The notes: generated from the letters alone by a model not told the origin. A stretch of 64,000 nucleotides of DNA from JADKAV01 sp041393775 (GCA_041393775.1 JAWKJM010000006.1:1-64000); one strand, 5' to 3'. Shown: positions 8,117 to 17,130, counted from the stretch's first letter. Made by a program: numbers and translations.

Positions 8117-9613
8117 GTGACGGTGATTCTCGATGCGCGTGTCCTCCCAGGACCGAATCCGGACATCCCGGGTCCCGCTGTCAGGCTGTCGCTGTCCGGG
8201 CCGTGGGAGGGCCGTCACGAGACCGTCGAAACCGTGCTGAGAGCCGCGGCCGCGGTTGGCTTCGACCTGACCGTCGGCGAGGTGGTGACCAGGCTCACCG
8301 ACGAAGGCTACGTGGTCGCGTGGCCGGTGCAGGACCGCGCCGTGGCGGCCGCCCACCTGGAAACCGCGCGGGCGCTCCTGTACGAGGCTCCGCCGCCGAT
8401 TCCGGGACTGACCGCGACCCAGCCTTTCGACATTCTGGACCCGGTGGTGCCGTGTGTGGCGATCAGCGGGACCAATGGCAAGACCACGACCACCCGGATC
8501 ATCGCCCACTGTGCCCGGACCGCCGGTCTGTCGACCGCATGGTCGAGCACCGACGGGGTGTTCCGTGACGGCGAACTCGTGGAGTCCGGTGACTACAGCG
8601 GACCTGGGGGAGCCCGACGCGTTCTCGCCGAGCCGGGAGTCGAGTTCGCGGTGCTGGAGACCGCCCGCGGGGGATTGTTGCTGCGGGGGATGAGCGTGGG
8701 CCGGGTGGACGTCAGCGTCGTCACCAATGTGGCTGCGGATCACCTGGGCAGTCACGGGATCAACACGGTCGAACAACTGGCAATGGTCAAGGCGACGGTG
8801 GTCCGCATCGTTGATGCCGACGGATGGACCGTGCTCAACGCTGACGAGCCGCTCGTGCGTCACATGGCCGAGCAGAGCCCGGGGCAGACGTGGTTCTTCG
8901 GTCTGGATGCCGAACCGCAAGGCACCCGGTTCACCACGGTGAAGGAAGGGCGGGTTGTGGTCGAGGGCTCGTTGAACGCCGACCTCGGGGCGCTGGCGGA
9001 GATGCCGATCACCGTAGGTGGGCACGCGCGCTTCAACGTCCTCAACGTCCTCGCGGGCGCTTCGGCCGCGTTGGCCGCAGGCATTCCGCTCCCGGCTGTC
9101 CGGACGGCACTGCGAACGTTCCGTCCGGACCGCACCCTCTCGTCGGGACGTTTCAACTGCTGGTCGGTCGATTCCCGGTTGGTGATCCTCGACATGGCCC
9201 ACAACCCGGACAGTCTGCGGGAACTGCTCACCACGGCGCGATCGCTGTCCGATCGGGCGAGGCTTTGGGTCGGGTTCGGCACGGCGGGCGATCGCAACGA
9301 CGAGGTGCTGCAGGGGATGGGCTTCGTCGCCGCCGATCTGGCTGACCAGCCGTTTCCGCTGGACAAGCCCGCTTACCTGCGCGACCGTACGGCCGAGGAG
9401 ATGAGGGCCCAGTTCATCGCTGGAATGGAGGTGGCGGGATCGTCGTCGACGGAATGCTTCAACAGCGAGTTACACGCGTTGCGCGAACTCGTACCGCGCA
9501 GTGCCGCCGGTGACATCGTGGTGATCACCGTGGCCGAACAACTGCCGGAACTGCAGGACTGGATCACGCAGCGACGCGGGTTCGAAGTGGACGCCGCCAC
9601 GTGGGGGGGTTGA
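8117..9613 (+). CDS. stand-alone Mur-ligase-like protein, paralogue of the cyanophycin synthetase C-terminal half
   Basis: About 498 residues (GTG 8117; GTG 8123 also possible). The N-terminal segment resembles a short version of the CphA N domain (ILDARVLPGPN against ILRTRVYRGPN), but the ATP-grasp domain is missing. From residue about 118 a Mur-ligase module follows: P-loop GTNGKTTTTR, then ETARGGLLLRG, VTNVAADHLG, LNADEP and AHNPDS, each with a counterpart in the CphA encoded 255 bp away. An ATP-dependent amide-ligase activity is therefore expected; the substrate is not known and may be cyanophycin, a dipeptide or another amino-acid polymer. It faces cphA tail to tail across a family-B repeat. 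Confidence 0.85.
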   Translation: MTVILDARVLPGPNPDIPGPAVRLSLSGPWEGRHETVETVLRAAAAVGFDLTVGEVVTRLTDEGYVVAWPVQDRAVAAAHLETARALLYEAPPPIPGLTATQPFDILDPVVPCVAISGTNGKTTTTRIIAHCARTAGLSTAWSSTDGVFRDGELVESGDYSGPGGARRVLAEPGVEFAVLETARGGLLLRGMSVGRVDVSVVTNVAADHLGSHGINTVEQLAMVKATVVRIVDADGWTVLNADEPLVRHMAEQSPGQTWFFGLDAEPQGTRFTTVKEGRVVVEGSLNADLGALAEMPITVGGHARFNVLNVLAGASAALAAGIPLPAVRTALRTFRPDRTLSSGRFNCWSVDSRLVILDMAHNPDSLRELLTTARSLSDRARLWVGFGTAGDRNDEVLQGMGFVAADLADQPFPLDKPAYLRDRTAEEMRAQFIAGMEVAGSSSTECFNSELHALRELVPRSAAGDIVVITVAEQLPELQDWITQRRGFEVDAATWGG

Positions 9614-9647
9614 GGTCCGCACGCCGGTCGTTGGACCTCGTTTAGCC

Positions 9648-9766
9648 CGCGCTTGTGACGAAGTTGTGGGTGTCCGGGAGCCGGGTGTGACGTTGTTGCG
9701 GGGTCCACTCGTCGCTGGCGCTCAGTTTGTCACGAAGCCGGTCCTGGTAGGGCTTCGTCACAATCG
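9648..9766. repeat. family-B inverted repeat, copy B1
   Basis: Lies between the convergent Mur-ligase and cphA genes. The outer arms are TTGTGACGAAG (9653-9663) and its complement CTTCGTCACAA (9753-9763), 11 bp perfect. The inner arm pair seen in other copies is degenerate here (GTGTGACGTTGTTG near 9685). There is no T-run, so it is not a standard intrinsic terminator. Confidence 0.8.
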
Positions 9767-9850
9767 GGCGCCGAGGGCGAGCCTTCGCAGCAACCAGGGC
9801 CGGGGGCGACCCTTCACCCGCAACCGGGCGCCGGGGGCGACCAAGCTCCC
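9761..9850. repeat. three imperfect 30-bp direct repeats
   Basis: Three tandem units start at 9761, 9791 and 9821, each with the core CAAyCrGGcGCCGrGGGCGA, giving a period of exactly 30 bp. They fill the space between repeat B1 and the cphA stop codon. No open frame across them looks coding. Confidence 0.75.
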
Positions 9851-9868
9851 CGCGCACGCGACGAAGCG

Positions 9869-12568
9869 CTATGCCTGCCGGTGGGCCTCGGCCATCAAGG
9901 TGTCTGCCAGTGCCTGCATGTCCTCGCCCATCACCGCGAGCACGTCCCCCGGGTTGGCAAGGGACAGGGCGTGTTTGGTGGCTTCCACTTCGTCGAGGAT
10001 GACCACCGTTTCACGGGTGCGGCCGTTGGGTTGCTGTTTCACACCCTGCTCGATCAAGGCGACCACCTCGCCCTCGTTGCGGCCGCGGCGCTTCTTGTCC
10101 TCGCGGATGACCACCACGTCGAAGAACTCCGCCGCCACCTTGCCCAGTTCGACGAGGTCATTGTCGCGGCGGTCACCGGCCGTACCGATCACTCCGATAC
10201 AGCGGCGTCGTCCGATGTCCTGGTTGCTCTTCGCGAGGCCGTCGAGGTAGCCCAGCAGGAACTCACCGAGTGCGCGCAGACCCGCCGCGTTGTGCGCGTA
10301 GTCGATGAAGCCGTGGATGCCATTGACGTCGATGTAGTTCAGGCGGCCGGGTGCGGAGTCCCAGGTGGGCAGGAAGTTCGACAGGCCCGCCCGGATGTCA
10401 TGTAGGTGGGCACCTTGGGCGAAGGCCGCCCCGGCCGCGGACATGGCGTTCATGACATTGAACCGGGCCTTCCCGTTGTAGGTGGCCGGCAGTCGGTCGC
10501 AGTATGTGAGCCGCATCGAACGCCTGCCTTGACGCAGGATGATGAACTCCCCGCGATCATCGGAGTCGAGCAGGACAGCGGTCCCGCCGCGTCGGCAGTG
10601 TGCCTCCGCGAGTTCCCGGCCTTGTGATCCCGGATCGTCCATGCTGACCCAGATCACCTCACCGCTGCACCGGCGCCGCATGTTTGCGACCAGCGGGTCA
10701 TCGGCATTGAGCACCGCCGTCCCGCTGCGCGGCACCGCCTCCACGACGACCGACTTGACGTCCGCCAGTTGCTCCAAGGTGTGGATCCCCCCGATCCCGA
10801 GATGATCCGGTGCGACGTTCGTGACCACGGCCACGTCGCTGCGGTCGTAGCCGAGCCCCTCGCGCAGGATGCCGCCGCGGGCCACTTCCAGGACCGCGAA
10901 GTCGACGCGCGGGTTCTGCAGGACCATCCGGGCGCTCTTCGGCCCTGACGCATCGGCCTGGATGATCAGGCGTTGGTCGATGGTGATGCCATCGGTCGAG
11001 GTCATTCCGACCTTGCGTCCCATGCCTTTAAAGATCGCCGAGATCATCCGTGCAGTCGTGGTCTTACCGTTCGTCCCCGTGACCGCGATGATCGGTACCC
11101 TCGACGGGGCGCCGTTTGGAAACAGCCCGTCGATGACGGCCTTCGCCACGAACTGCGGTTCCCCGACGGTGGGGTGGGTATGCATGCGGAAACCCGGTGC
11201 GGCGTTGACCTCGCACATCCCGCCACCGGTTTCCCGGACCGGTTCTGCGATGTCGGGACAGATGAAGTCGATCCCGGCCACGTCCAGGCCCACGACCCGG
11301 GCAGCCTCCTCGGCGATCTCCACGTTGTCTGGGTGAGCGTCGTAGGTGCGATCGATCGAGATGCCGCCGGTGCTCATGTTGCCTGTGGCCGCCAGCAGGA
11401 CCTGGGTTCCGGGGGCCGGAACGTCGGCCAGCGAATAGCCCTGAGATGCCAGCAGTTCCTCCGCGGCCGCGTTGATCTTGATGCGGGTGAGCACCTTCTC
11501 GTGGCCCACACCCCGGCGGGGGTCCGAGTTGACCATGTCCACGAGTTGGGTGACGGTGTGCTCACCGTCGCCGACGACATGAGCCGGTACTCGCTCGGCC
11601 ACGGCGACCATGTGTCCGCCCACCACCAGGACGCGGTAGTCCTTGCCGGAGTAGTAAGTCTCCACGATCACGCGGCCGTTGCGGGACTGCTCCTTGGCGC
11701 CGGCGAAGGCGCGCTGGACCTCCTGAGCGTCGCGCAGATCCAGTTGCACGCCGCGGCCGTGGTTGCCGTCGGCGGGCTTGAGGACGACCGGGTACCCGAT
11801 CCGCTCGGCCAGGCGTACGGCCTGTTCCACGGTGCGGCAGCTCTGAGAGTGCGGAACGGGCAGACCGGCCGCGCCCAACAGGCGGGCAGTCAATGCCTTG
11901 TCGGAAGCGATGTCGACTGCCAGTGCGCTGGTCTGGGAGGTCATGGTCGCGCGGATCCGGCGCTGGTGCACACCCTGCCCGAACTGCACGAGCGATCCGG
12001 AACTGAGCCGGATGTAGGGGATGTCGCGGCTCGCGGCCTCGTCCACGAGCGCCTGGGTCGACGGCCCGAAGGCGTATCGTTCGGCGTCGATGAGGAACCG
12101 TTCCAGTTCCTCATCGAAGTCGAAGCCGGGTTCCGGTGTCACGAGGTGGTTGACCAGTCGCACGGCCAGTTCCCCCGCGGCGACCCCGACTCGCTCGTCG
12201 AGGTAGCCGTAGATCACGTTGTACTGACCCGGTACATCAGCGGAGCGGGTCTTGCCCCGGCGGACTTCGTGGCCAGCCTCGGACTGCAGTTGCAGCGCCA
12301 CATGCTCGGCCACGTGACCGAGCCAGGTGCCCTCCCGCAGCCGTTCGAGGAACCCGCCACGACGTCCGGTGGAACAGGAATGCTCACCCACCCCGGGCAG
12401 GACGTCGATCAACCGGTCCACGAACCCGGGGATCCGGGCACTGGGCCACTGTTCGAGTTCGCCGAGGTCCACCAGTAGATGGACGCACTGGTCGTACGAC
12501 CACACGTTGGGACCCCGATAGACACGGGTGCGCAGAATCTCCAGCGAGCCTGTCGGAGTCTCGGTCAT
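9869..12568 (-). CDS. cphA: cyanophycin synthetase CphA
   Basis: An 899-residue enzyme with the full CphA1 layout: an N-terminal domain (about 1-165), an ATP-grasp domain (about 166-480, with KPADGNHGRGVQ near 266-277) and a Mur-ligase-like domain (about 490-899) with P-loop GTNGKTT near 497, VARGGILREG and HNAAG. CphA polymerises aspartate and arginine into cyanophycin (multi-L-arginyl-poly-L-aspartate), a cytoplasmic nitrogen and carbon reserve: one ATP site adds Asp to the backbone, the other adds Arg to the side chain. The start is ATG 12568 with GGAGCAG upstream, 9 bp after the cphB stop, so cphB-cphA form one operon. Confidence 0.95.
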   Translation of the reverse strand: MTETPTGSLEILRTRVYRGPNVWSYDQCVHLLVDLGELEQWPSARIPGFVDRLIDVLPGVGEHSCSTGRRGGFLERLREGTWLGHVAEHVALQLQSEAGHEVRRGKTRSADVPGQYNVIYGYLDERVGVAAGELAVRLVNHLVTPEPGFDFDEELERFLIDAERYAFGPSTQALVDEAASRDIPYIRLSSGSLVQFGQGVHQRRIRATMTSQTSALAVDIASDKALTARLLGAAGLPVPHSQSCRTVEQAVRLAERIGYPVVLKPADGNHGRGVQLDLRDAQEVQRAFAGAKEQSRNGRVIVETYYSGKDYRVLVVGGHMVAVAERVPAHVVGDGEHTVTQLVDMVNSDPRRGVGHEKVLTRIKINAAAEELLASQGYSLADVPAPGTQVLLAATGNMSTGGISIDRTYDAHPDNVEIAEEAARVVGLDVAGIDFICPDIAEPVRETGGGMCEVNAAPGFRMHTHPTVGEPQFVAKAVIDGLFPNGAPSRVPIIAVTGTNGKTTTARMISAIFKGMGRKVGMTSTDGITIDQRLIIQADASGPKSARMVLQNPRVDFAVLEVARGGILREGLGYDRSDVAVVTNVAPDHLGIGGIHTLEQLADVKSVVVEAVPRSGTAVLNADDPLVANMRRRCSGEVIWVSMDDPGSQGRELAEAHCRRGGTAVLLDSDDRGEFIILRQGRRSMRLTYCDRLPATYNGKARFNVMNAMSAAGAAFAQGAHLHDIRAGLSNFLPTWDSAPGRLNYIDVNGIHGFIDYAHNAAGLRALGEFLLGYLDGLAKSNQDIGRRRCIGVIGTAGDRRDNDLVELGKVAAEFFDVVVIREDKKRRGRNEGEVVALIEQGVKQQPNGRTRETVVILDEVEATKHALSLANPGDVLAVMGEDMQALADTLMAEAHRQA

Positions 12569-12577
12569 GTCTGCTCC

Positions 12578-13528
12578 TTAACTCGGGGGACGCAGTCGTC
12601 GGCGTTTGGCCGCCCGTTCGGCGTTCCGGTCGTGGACGCCCTCGGCATCCACCCGCTGGGTGGCGCGCCGGGTGGACACATGCTCAGAGGTGCGGCGGGC
12701 CGTTTGAGCCTGCTCGGTGGCGGTCCGGTACTCCAGCAGGGTCCGGTTGGCCAGATCGAACGTCGTGGCGTGGGGGAGGAAGTGGACCTGTGCGCCCGAG
12801 ATCAGGATGGGTTCGGTGCCGCGGGCGGCGTAAGCATTTGTCACGGCGCGGTCGGCCTCGGCGATGAAGACCGCCCCCCGCCCGTAGACCTCCATCAGGG
12901 TCTCGTCGGTCACGATGGCCGAAGTGTCCTCATCGACCCCCATGCCGAGCAGATTGGGGTTGGCGGCGATCAGTCCGAGCAAGCGGCCGAAGCGGCCACG
13001 TTCGGCGAAGTGCTGGTCAACCACGACGTCGGGCAGCAGTCCCAGCCCCTGGGCCAGGCTGGCCATCCGCTGTTTGGGTGTCTCACCCGTGGCACCGAGG
13101 GCGACCATGTGCTCGCTGACCACGGATGCCCCGGCGCTGGTCCCACCGATCACGGCACCCGTCCGGTACATCTGCGTGACCTTGTCTCCGAGGGCGGTGC
13201 CGCGCAGGACGCCGGCCAGCCTGGCTTGGTTACCACCGGTGAAGAACACGCCGGTTGCCTGGTCCATGGACTTGGTTGTCACCCCCGCGTCGGCTTCCGC
13301 CCGGTTGATCGGACGCACCGACAGGACTTCGGCGGCCCCGAGTTCGTAGAACACCTTCTCGTAGAGGTCCGTGATCTCGTCTCCGAGCGAGGACGCGGTC
13401 GCGCACACGGCGATGGTCGCCTCCGACCCCCCAGCCAGGGTGATGAACCGTCGCAGAATCCGGCGATGGCCGAGTTTGTCCTCGGCACCGCCGATGATCA
13501 TGAGTCGGCGTGGTGTCGGTCCGGTCAC
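12578..13528 (-). CDS. cphB: cyanophycinase CphB (peptidase family S51)
   Basis: A 316-residue serine exopeptidase that hydrolyses cyanophycin to beta-Asp-Arg dipeptides. The nucleophile motif GTSAGAS places the catalytic Ser at residue 131, the position expected for CphB. GGAEDK near the N terminus and FTGGNQARL match the family. The open frame extends upstream to 13708, but GTG 13528 gives the normal length; ATG 13501 is the alternative. It is the first gene of the cphB-cphA operon and diverges from the SixA-like gene with 63 bp between. The C-terminal 40 residues are Arg-rich and unusual. No isoaspartyl dipeptidase to finish degradation is recognised in the window. Confidence 0.93.
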   Translation of the reverse strand: MTGPTPRRLMIIGGAEDKLGHRRILRRFITLAGGSEATIAVCATASSLGDEITDLYEKVFYELGAAEVLSVRPINRAEADAGVTTKSMDQATGVFFTGGNQARLAGVLRGTALGDKVTQMYRTGAVIGGTSAGASVVSEHMVALGATGETPKQRMASLAQGLGLLPDVVVDQHFAERGRFGRLLGLIAANPNLLGMGVDEDTSAIVTDETLMEVYGRGAVFIAEADRAVTNAYAARGTEPILISGAQVHFLPHATTFDLANRTLLEYRTATEQAQTARRTSEHVSTRRATQRVDAEGVHDRNAERAAKRRRLRPPS

Positions 13529-13591
13529 TTGTGCAAGGTTACGGGTTGGGGCGAGGGGATGGGACGACTGCCGCGCTGGCAGAATGCCCAC

Positions 13592-14089
13592 ATGGCGAGG
13601 ACCCTGGTGCTCATGCGACATGCGAAGAGCGCGTACCCCGAGGGGGTCGGCGACCACGACCGGCCACTGAGTGCGCGAGGTCGTCGGGATGCGCCGGTCG
13701 CCGGGCACGTGCTTGCATATGTGGTACCGCAGGTGGACCTCGCGCTAGTCTCCACCGCGACCCGAGCCCAGCAGACGTGGGCGTTGGCTGCTGACAGCCT
13801 GGAGGTCGGGCAGGTCAAGGATGTGCCTGAGCTCTACCTGGCTTCGGCTGACGCCATGCTGCGACGCATCCGGGACGTCACCGCCAACAGCCTGCTGATC
13901 GTCTCCCACAACCCCGGCACGGAGATTCTTGCCGAGCAGTTGACGCGAGACACTTCGAGCCCTATGTACCGTCGCATGCGTACCAAGTTCCCCACCGCGG
14001 CGTTCGCCGTGTTGAACTGCGACCTCCCGTTCGGCAAGTGGGGATACGGAGGTGCCGAACTGGTGGCGTTCGAGAAGGGACGTGGCTGA
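13592..14089 (+). CDS. SixA-like histidine phosphatase
   Basis: A 165-residue member of the histidine phosphatase superfamily, small SixA type. The catalytic RHAKS is at residues 9-13 and the second conserved His is in SHNPG (around 109). Start ATG 13592 was chosen because the family begins directly with the first strand (MARTLVLMRHAKS). SixA in E. coli removes phosphate from a phosphohistidine protein; the target here is unknown. It diverges from cphB. Confidence 0.9.
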   Translation: MARTLVLMRHAKSAYPEGVGDHDRPLSARGRRDAPVAGHVLAYVVPQVDLALVSTATRAQQTWALAADSLEVGQVKDVPELYLASADAMLRRIRDVTANSLLIVSHNPGTEILAEQLTRDTSSPMYRRMRTKFPTAAFAVLNCDLPFGKWGYGGAELVAFEKGRG

Positions 14090-14254
14090 CGCTTCCCGGG
14101 CCTGGCGGTGCCTTGTTCGAACGGATCGGGTACGCAGACGTACTGCACGATCGACCCGGGGTCGGTGCGTCGGACGGACCGGCAGCACGAACTGACGTCG
14201 CGACTGGTTCGGGTTGGGGTTCAGGGCTCCAGTGGTTCCCCCGCATCCAGGCGC

Positions 14255-14420
14255 GAAGACGCCGGGCGGAAATCGCTCGGGTTAGAGAACGTGCACGAGG
14301 TTAGAGAAGCCACACGTGCGTTCACTAACCTCGTGCACGTTCTCTAACCTCGCGACCATTCTCTAACCTCGCGACCAACTCCTGCGCCACCGAGTACCCC
14401 AGCGGTTTCCGGACCAGACC
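14255..14420. repeat. family-A inverted repeat, copy A1 (in 430-bp gap between convergent genes)
   Basis: Perfect 24-bp arms at 14281-14304 (beginning GTTAGAGAACGTGCACG) and 14325-14348 (ending CGTGCACGTTCTCTAAC), with a 20-nt loop containing CACACGTG. The left flank GCCGGGCGGAAATCGCTCG and the right flank CAACTCCTGCGCCACCGAG recur at other copies, so the unit is about 150 bp. Nothing else is seen in 14090-14519, which separates the sixA-like and serB stop codons. Confidence 0.88.
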
Positions 14421-14519
14421 GCTTTGGCCGACGGGCAGGCCGAACGCGCCCGAGGTTCCGACCCCCTGCCTGGAACGGCTTCGGTCGGCGCCCAGGACCG
14501 CCCGGGGGCCCGGAGGCTC

Positions 14520-15665
14520 TCAGCGACTCAGAGCCTCGACCTGCTCGCGGGTGATGCCCAGCAGATAGAGAACCGAGTCCAAGTACGGGGCGGTGACGGA
14601 TGCATCCGCGGCCGCGGCGACCGCGGGCTTGGCGTTGAAAGCGACCCCGAGTCCAGCGGCAGCGAGCATGTCGAGGTCGTTGGCGCCGTCCCCGATCGCC
14701 ACGGTCCGCGTCAATGCGAAGCCGAACTCCTCGGCGAATTCGCGCAGTGCCTCGGCTTTGCCGGCCCGGTCGACGATCGGGGGGATCACTGTGCCGGTCA
14801 GTCTTCCGTCGGCGATCTCCAGCCGGTTGGCCCGGTACCGGTGAACACCCAACTGCTCCGCCAGCGGTCCGACGATTTCCGAGAAACCCCCCGACACCAG
14901 TGCCAGCCGGTAGCCCAGCGAGATCAGGGTTCGGCACAAGGTGCGCGCGCCGGGCGTCAGGCGTACCGAGTCGCGGACCGTCTGGAGTGCGGCCTCCGGC
15001 GTGCCTGCCAGTGCTGCCACCCGCTCCTGCAGCGATTGCGCGAAATCCAGTTCCCCGGCCATGGCACGAGCCGTGACCGCGGCCACTGCGTCCTCACAGC
15101 CGGCTTCTCGGGCTAACAGGTCGATCACCTCGTCCTGGATAAGGGTGGAGTCGACGTCCATCACGACCAGACGTGCCCCTTGCCGGATGATCTCCGCGGA
15201 CTGAACGGCGATGTCCACCCCGATCCCCGTGGACAAGCGCGCAAGGCCCTCCTTGAGGTCGGTGGCGGACAGGCCACTGACGGCCATCTCGATCGCGGTG
15301 ACCGGATATTCGCCCGTGCGCACGATCCGCTCGATGTTCCCGCCGCGACCGGCCACTTCGGAGGCGATCCGCGCGACATCGGCCGCAGCGAGGTCGTGCG
15401 CCATCAGAACGACGATGGCTGTTGCCGCCCGCCGGCCGACGACATCGGCGCCGCCCCTGCTGACATCGAGTTCCATCTCCAGGCGCGAAGCCAGTTCTGC
15501 GATCTGGTCCACGGCATCGGTGTCCACGGCCACCGACAGGACGAGCCGTCCCTGCACGACGACCTGCTCGATGTCCCGGACGACCACAGTCTCGCCCAGT
15601 GCGCCCAGCAACTCGGCGGTGATGCCCGGGCGGTCCCATCCGGTGAAGGTCAAGGTCGAGTTCAT
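14520..15665 (-). CDS. serB: phosphoserine phosphatase SerB with N-terminal ACT domains
   Basis: A 381-residue protein: two ACT-like regulatory domains (about 1-155) followed by an HAD phosphatase domain with DVDST at about 168-172, SGGF near 262 and IGDGANDLDM near 337. It catalyses the last step of serine synthesis, phosphoserine to serine. The frame is open further upstream to 16028, but ATG 15665 is chosen: it fits the ACT domain start and overlaps the upstream gene's stop (ATGA), so translation is coupled. The ACT domains suggest amino-acid feedback control. Confidence 0.95.
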   Translation of the reverse strand: MNSTLTFTGWDRPGITAELLGALGETVVVRDIEQVVVQGRLVLSVAVDTDAVDQIAELASRLEMELDVSRGGADVVGRRAATAIVVLMAHDLAAADVARIASEVAGRGGNIERIVRTGEYPVTAIEMAVSGLSATDLKEGLARLSTGIGVDIAVQSAEIIRQGARLVVMDVDSTLIQDEVIDLLAREAGCEDAVAAVTARAMAGELDFAQSLQERVAALAGTPEAALQTVRDSVRLTPGARTLCRTLISLGYRLALVSGGFSEIVGPLAEQLGVHRYRANRLEIADGRLTGTVIPPIVDRAGKAEALREFAEEFGFALTRTVAIGDGANDLDMLAAAGLGVAFNAKPAVAAAADASVTAPYLDSVLYLLGITREQVEALSR

Positions 15666-16318
15666 GCCAGTTTCCGGCGGACACGTGCGGAGTCCGGGGC
15701 AGGGATCACGGACTGCGCGCAGTAGGCGGCGAGCGCGGCGTGGGCAGCCGCCTGGTTCACTGCGGCCAGTTCGGGCAGGCGTTGGCTGGCGGGCAGCGCT
15801 GAAACGGCGGTCCAGAGGCGCACAGCCCGTACCAGTAGCCCCCGGCGACGGGGGTCGGCATCCGGAGGCAGTGGGCGTGCGGTGGCGGTGCGCGGGGATG
15901 CTGAGAATGACGTACCCACCGCGCGGAGGGCGTGCTCGGCGGCGACCACAGCCTGTGCGAGGCCGGCATCCGCCGAATCCACATCGAGGTCGAGCGGCCG
16001 GGTCGGGTCGGTCACGAGCAGGTGCCACGTTCCATCCTCGGGCACCAGCATGTGCGCCGGAGCCCCCGCTGCTGCGTGCAGGATGACGGCCTCACCGGCA
16101 GCGACCGCGGCCTCGGTCGTGGCCTTGGGTCCTGGCAGCACCCCGACACCCAGATCGGTGCAGTAGGCGGTGACCGCCACCGTGGTGTGCCGCAGATGCG
16201 ACACCGACGACAGCGCATCCACGCCCACGAGCGCCAGGATGTCGTCACCGCCCACGGTTCCTCGCCACCAGGGCGGGATCCAACTGGCCAGCTGGAAGGC
16301 CACGGGAACGACGGTCAT
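15662..16318 (-). CDS. conserved hypothetical protein coupled to SerB
   Basis: A 218-residue Ala-rich soluble protein with no motif I recognise. The N-terminal 100 residues look like an alternating alpha/beta domain; the C-terminal 80 are helical. Its stop overlaps the serB start by 4 bp, so it is made with SerB and may act in the same pathway or regulate it. It diverges from an ABC ATPase gene 26 bp away. Confidence 0.75.
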   Translation of the reverse strand: MTVVPVAFQLASWIPPWWRGTVGGDDILALVGVDALSSVSHLRHTTVAVTAYCTDLGVGVLPGPKATTEAAVAAGEAVILHAAAGAPAHMLVPEDGTWHLLVTDPTRPLDLDVDSADAGLAQAVVAAEHALRAVGTSFSASPRTATARPLPPDADPRRRGLLVRAVRLWTAVSALPASQRLPELAAVNQAAAHAALAAYCAQSVIPAPDSARVRRKLA

Positions 16319-16344
16319 GACTATCCAGCGTAGGGTTAACTCTC

Positions 16345-17130
16345 GTGTCGGACGTCATCAACCTTGTGGATGTCGCCGTGGTGCGGTCCGGCGAGAAGAT
16401 CCTGGCGGATCTGCAGTGGGCGGTGGCTGAGGGCGAGAACTGGGTCGTGCTCGGTCCCAACGGCGCGGGGAAGACCACCGTGCTGCAGATCGCCGCGACC
16501 CTGATGCACCCCAGTGAGGGCATGGCTGAGATTCTCGACGAACGGATCGGGGCGGTCGACGTCTTCGACCTGCGACCACGGATAGGCCTGGCCAGTTCGG
16601 CGATGGCGGTCCGGGTCCCGGATTCCGAGCGCGTACGTGATGTCGTTATGACATCGGCCTGGGCGGTCATGGGGCGCTGGCGTGAGAACTACGACCACGC
16701 CGACGAAGAGCGTGCGGCACACCTGCTGGATCTGTGGGGGCTGGCCAGGCTGGCCGACCACCGTTTCGGGACGCTGAGCGAGGGCGAACGCAAGCGCACG
16801 CTGATCGCGCGCGCACTCATGGCAGATCCCGAACTCCTGCTGCTCGACGAGCCGGCTGCGGGTCTGGACATCGCCGGGCGTGAGGACCTGCTGAACCGCA
16901 TCGATGCCCTCGCGGAGGATGACTACGCGCCCACGCTGGTGATGGTGACCCATCACGTGGAGGAGATCCCTCGAGCGACCTCACATGTGTTGCTGCTGCG
17001 CTCCGGACGTGCTGTGGCAGCAGGTCCTGTCGAGGAGGTCCTCACGTCCGCGAACGTGTCGGCAGCATTCGGGATCGAGGTGGAGGTCTCCCGTCATGGG
17101 ACCCGTTGGTCGGCGCACGTGAGCACATGA
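16345..17130 (+). CDS. ABC transporter ATP-binding protein
   Basis: A 261-residue single ATPase domain with Walker A GPNGAGKTT near residue 37, a slightly altered signature LSEGERKR near 146, Walker B LLLLDEPAAGLD and an H-loop HH. The sequence resembles the YlmA/ModF-like group of ATPases without a cognate permease. Mycobacteria also keep an ABC ATPase gene beside serB2, so the neighbourhood is probably conserved. GTG 16345 starts 26 bp from the divergent gene. It overlaps the TSUP gene by ATGA; no membrane partner of ABC type is present. Confidence 0.9.
   Translation: MSDVINLVDVAVVRSGEKILADLQWAVAEGENWVVLGPNGAGKTTVLQIAATLMHPSEGMAEILDERIGAVDVFDLRPRIGLASSAMAVRVPDSERVRDVVMTSAWAVMGRWRENYDHADEERAAHLLDLWGLARLADHRFGTLSEGERKRTLIARALMADPELLLLDEPAAGLDIAGREDLLNRIDALAEDDYAPTLVMVTHHVEEIPRATSHVLLLRSGRAVAAGPVEEVLTSANVSAAFGIEVEVSRHGTRWSAHVST

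Noticed and set aside
10973..12478. Long open frame of 501 codons on the + strand
   Set aside because: It is antisense to cphA, whose protein is unmistakable; the frame has no family resemblance and is a by-product of high GC.
14255..14420. Family-A repeats considered as a CRISPR array
   Set aside because: Units are inverted pairs scattered singly or in twos, with no regular spacers and no cas genes.
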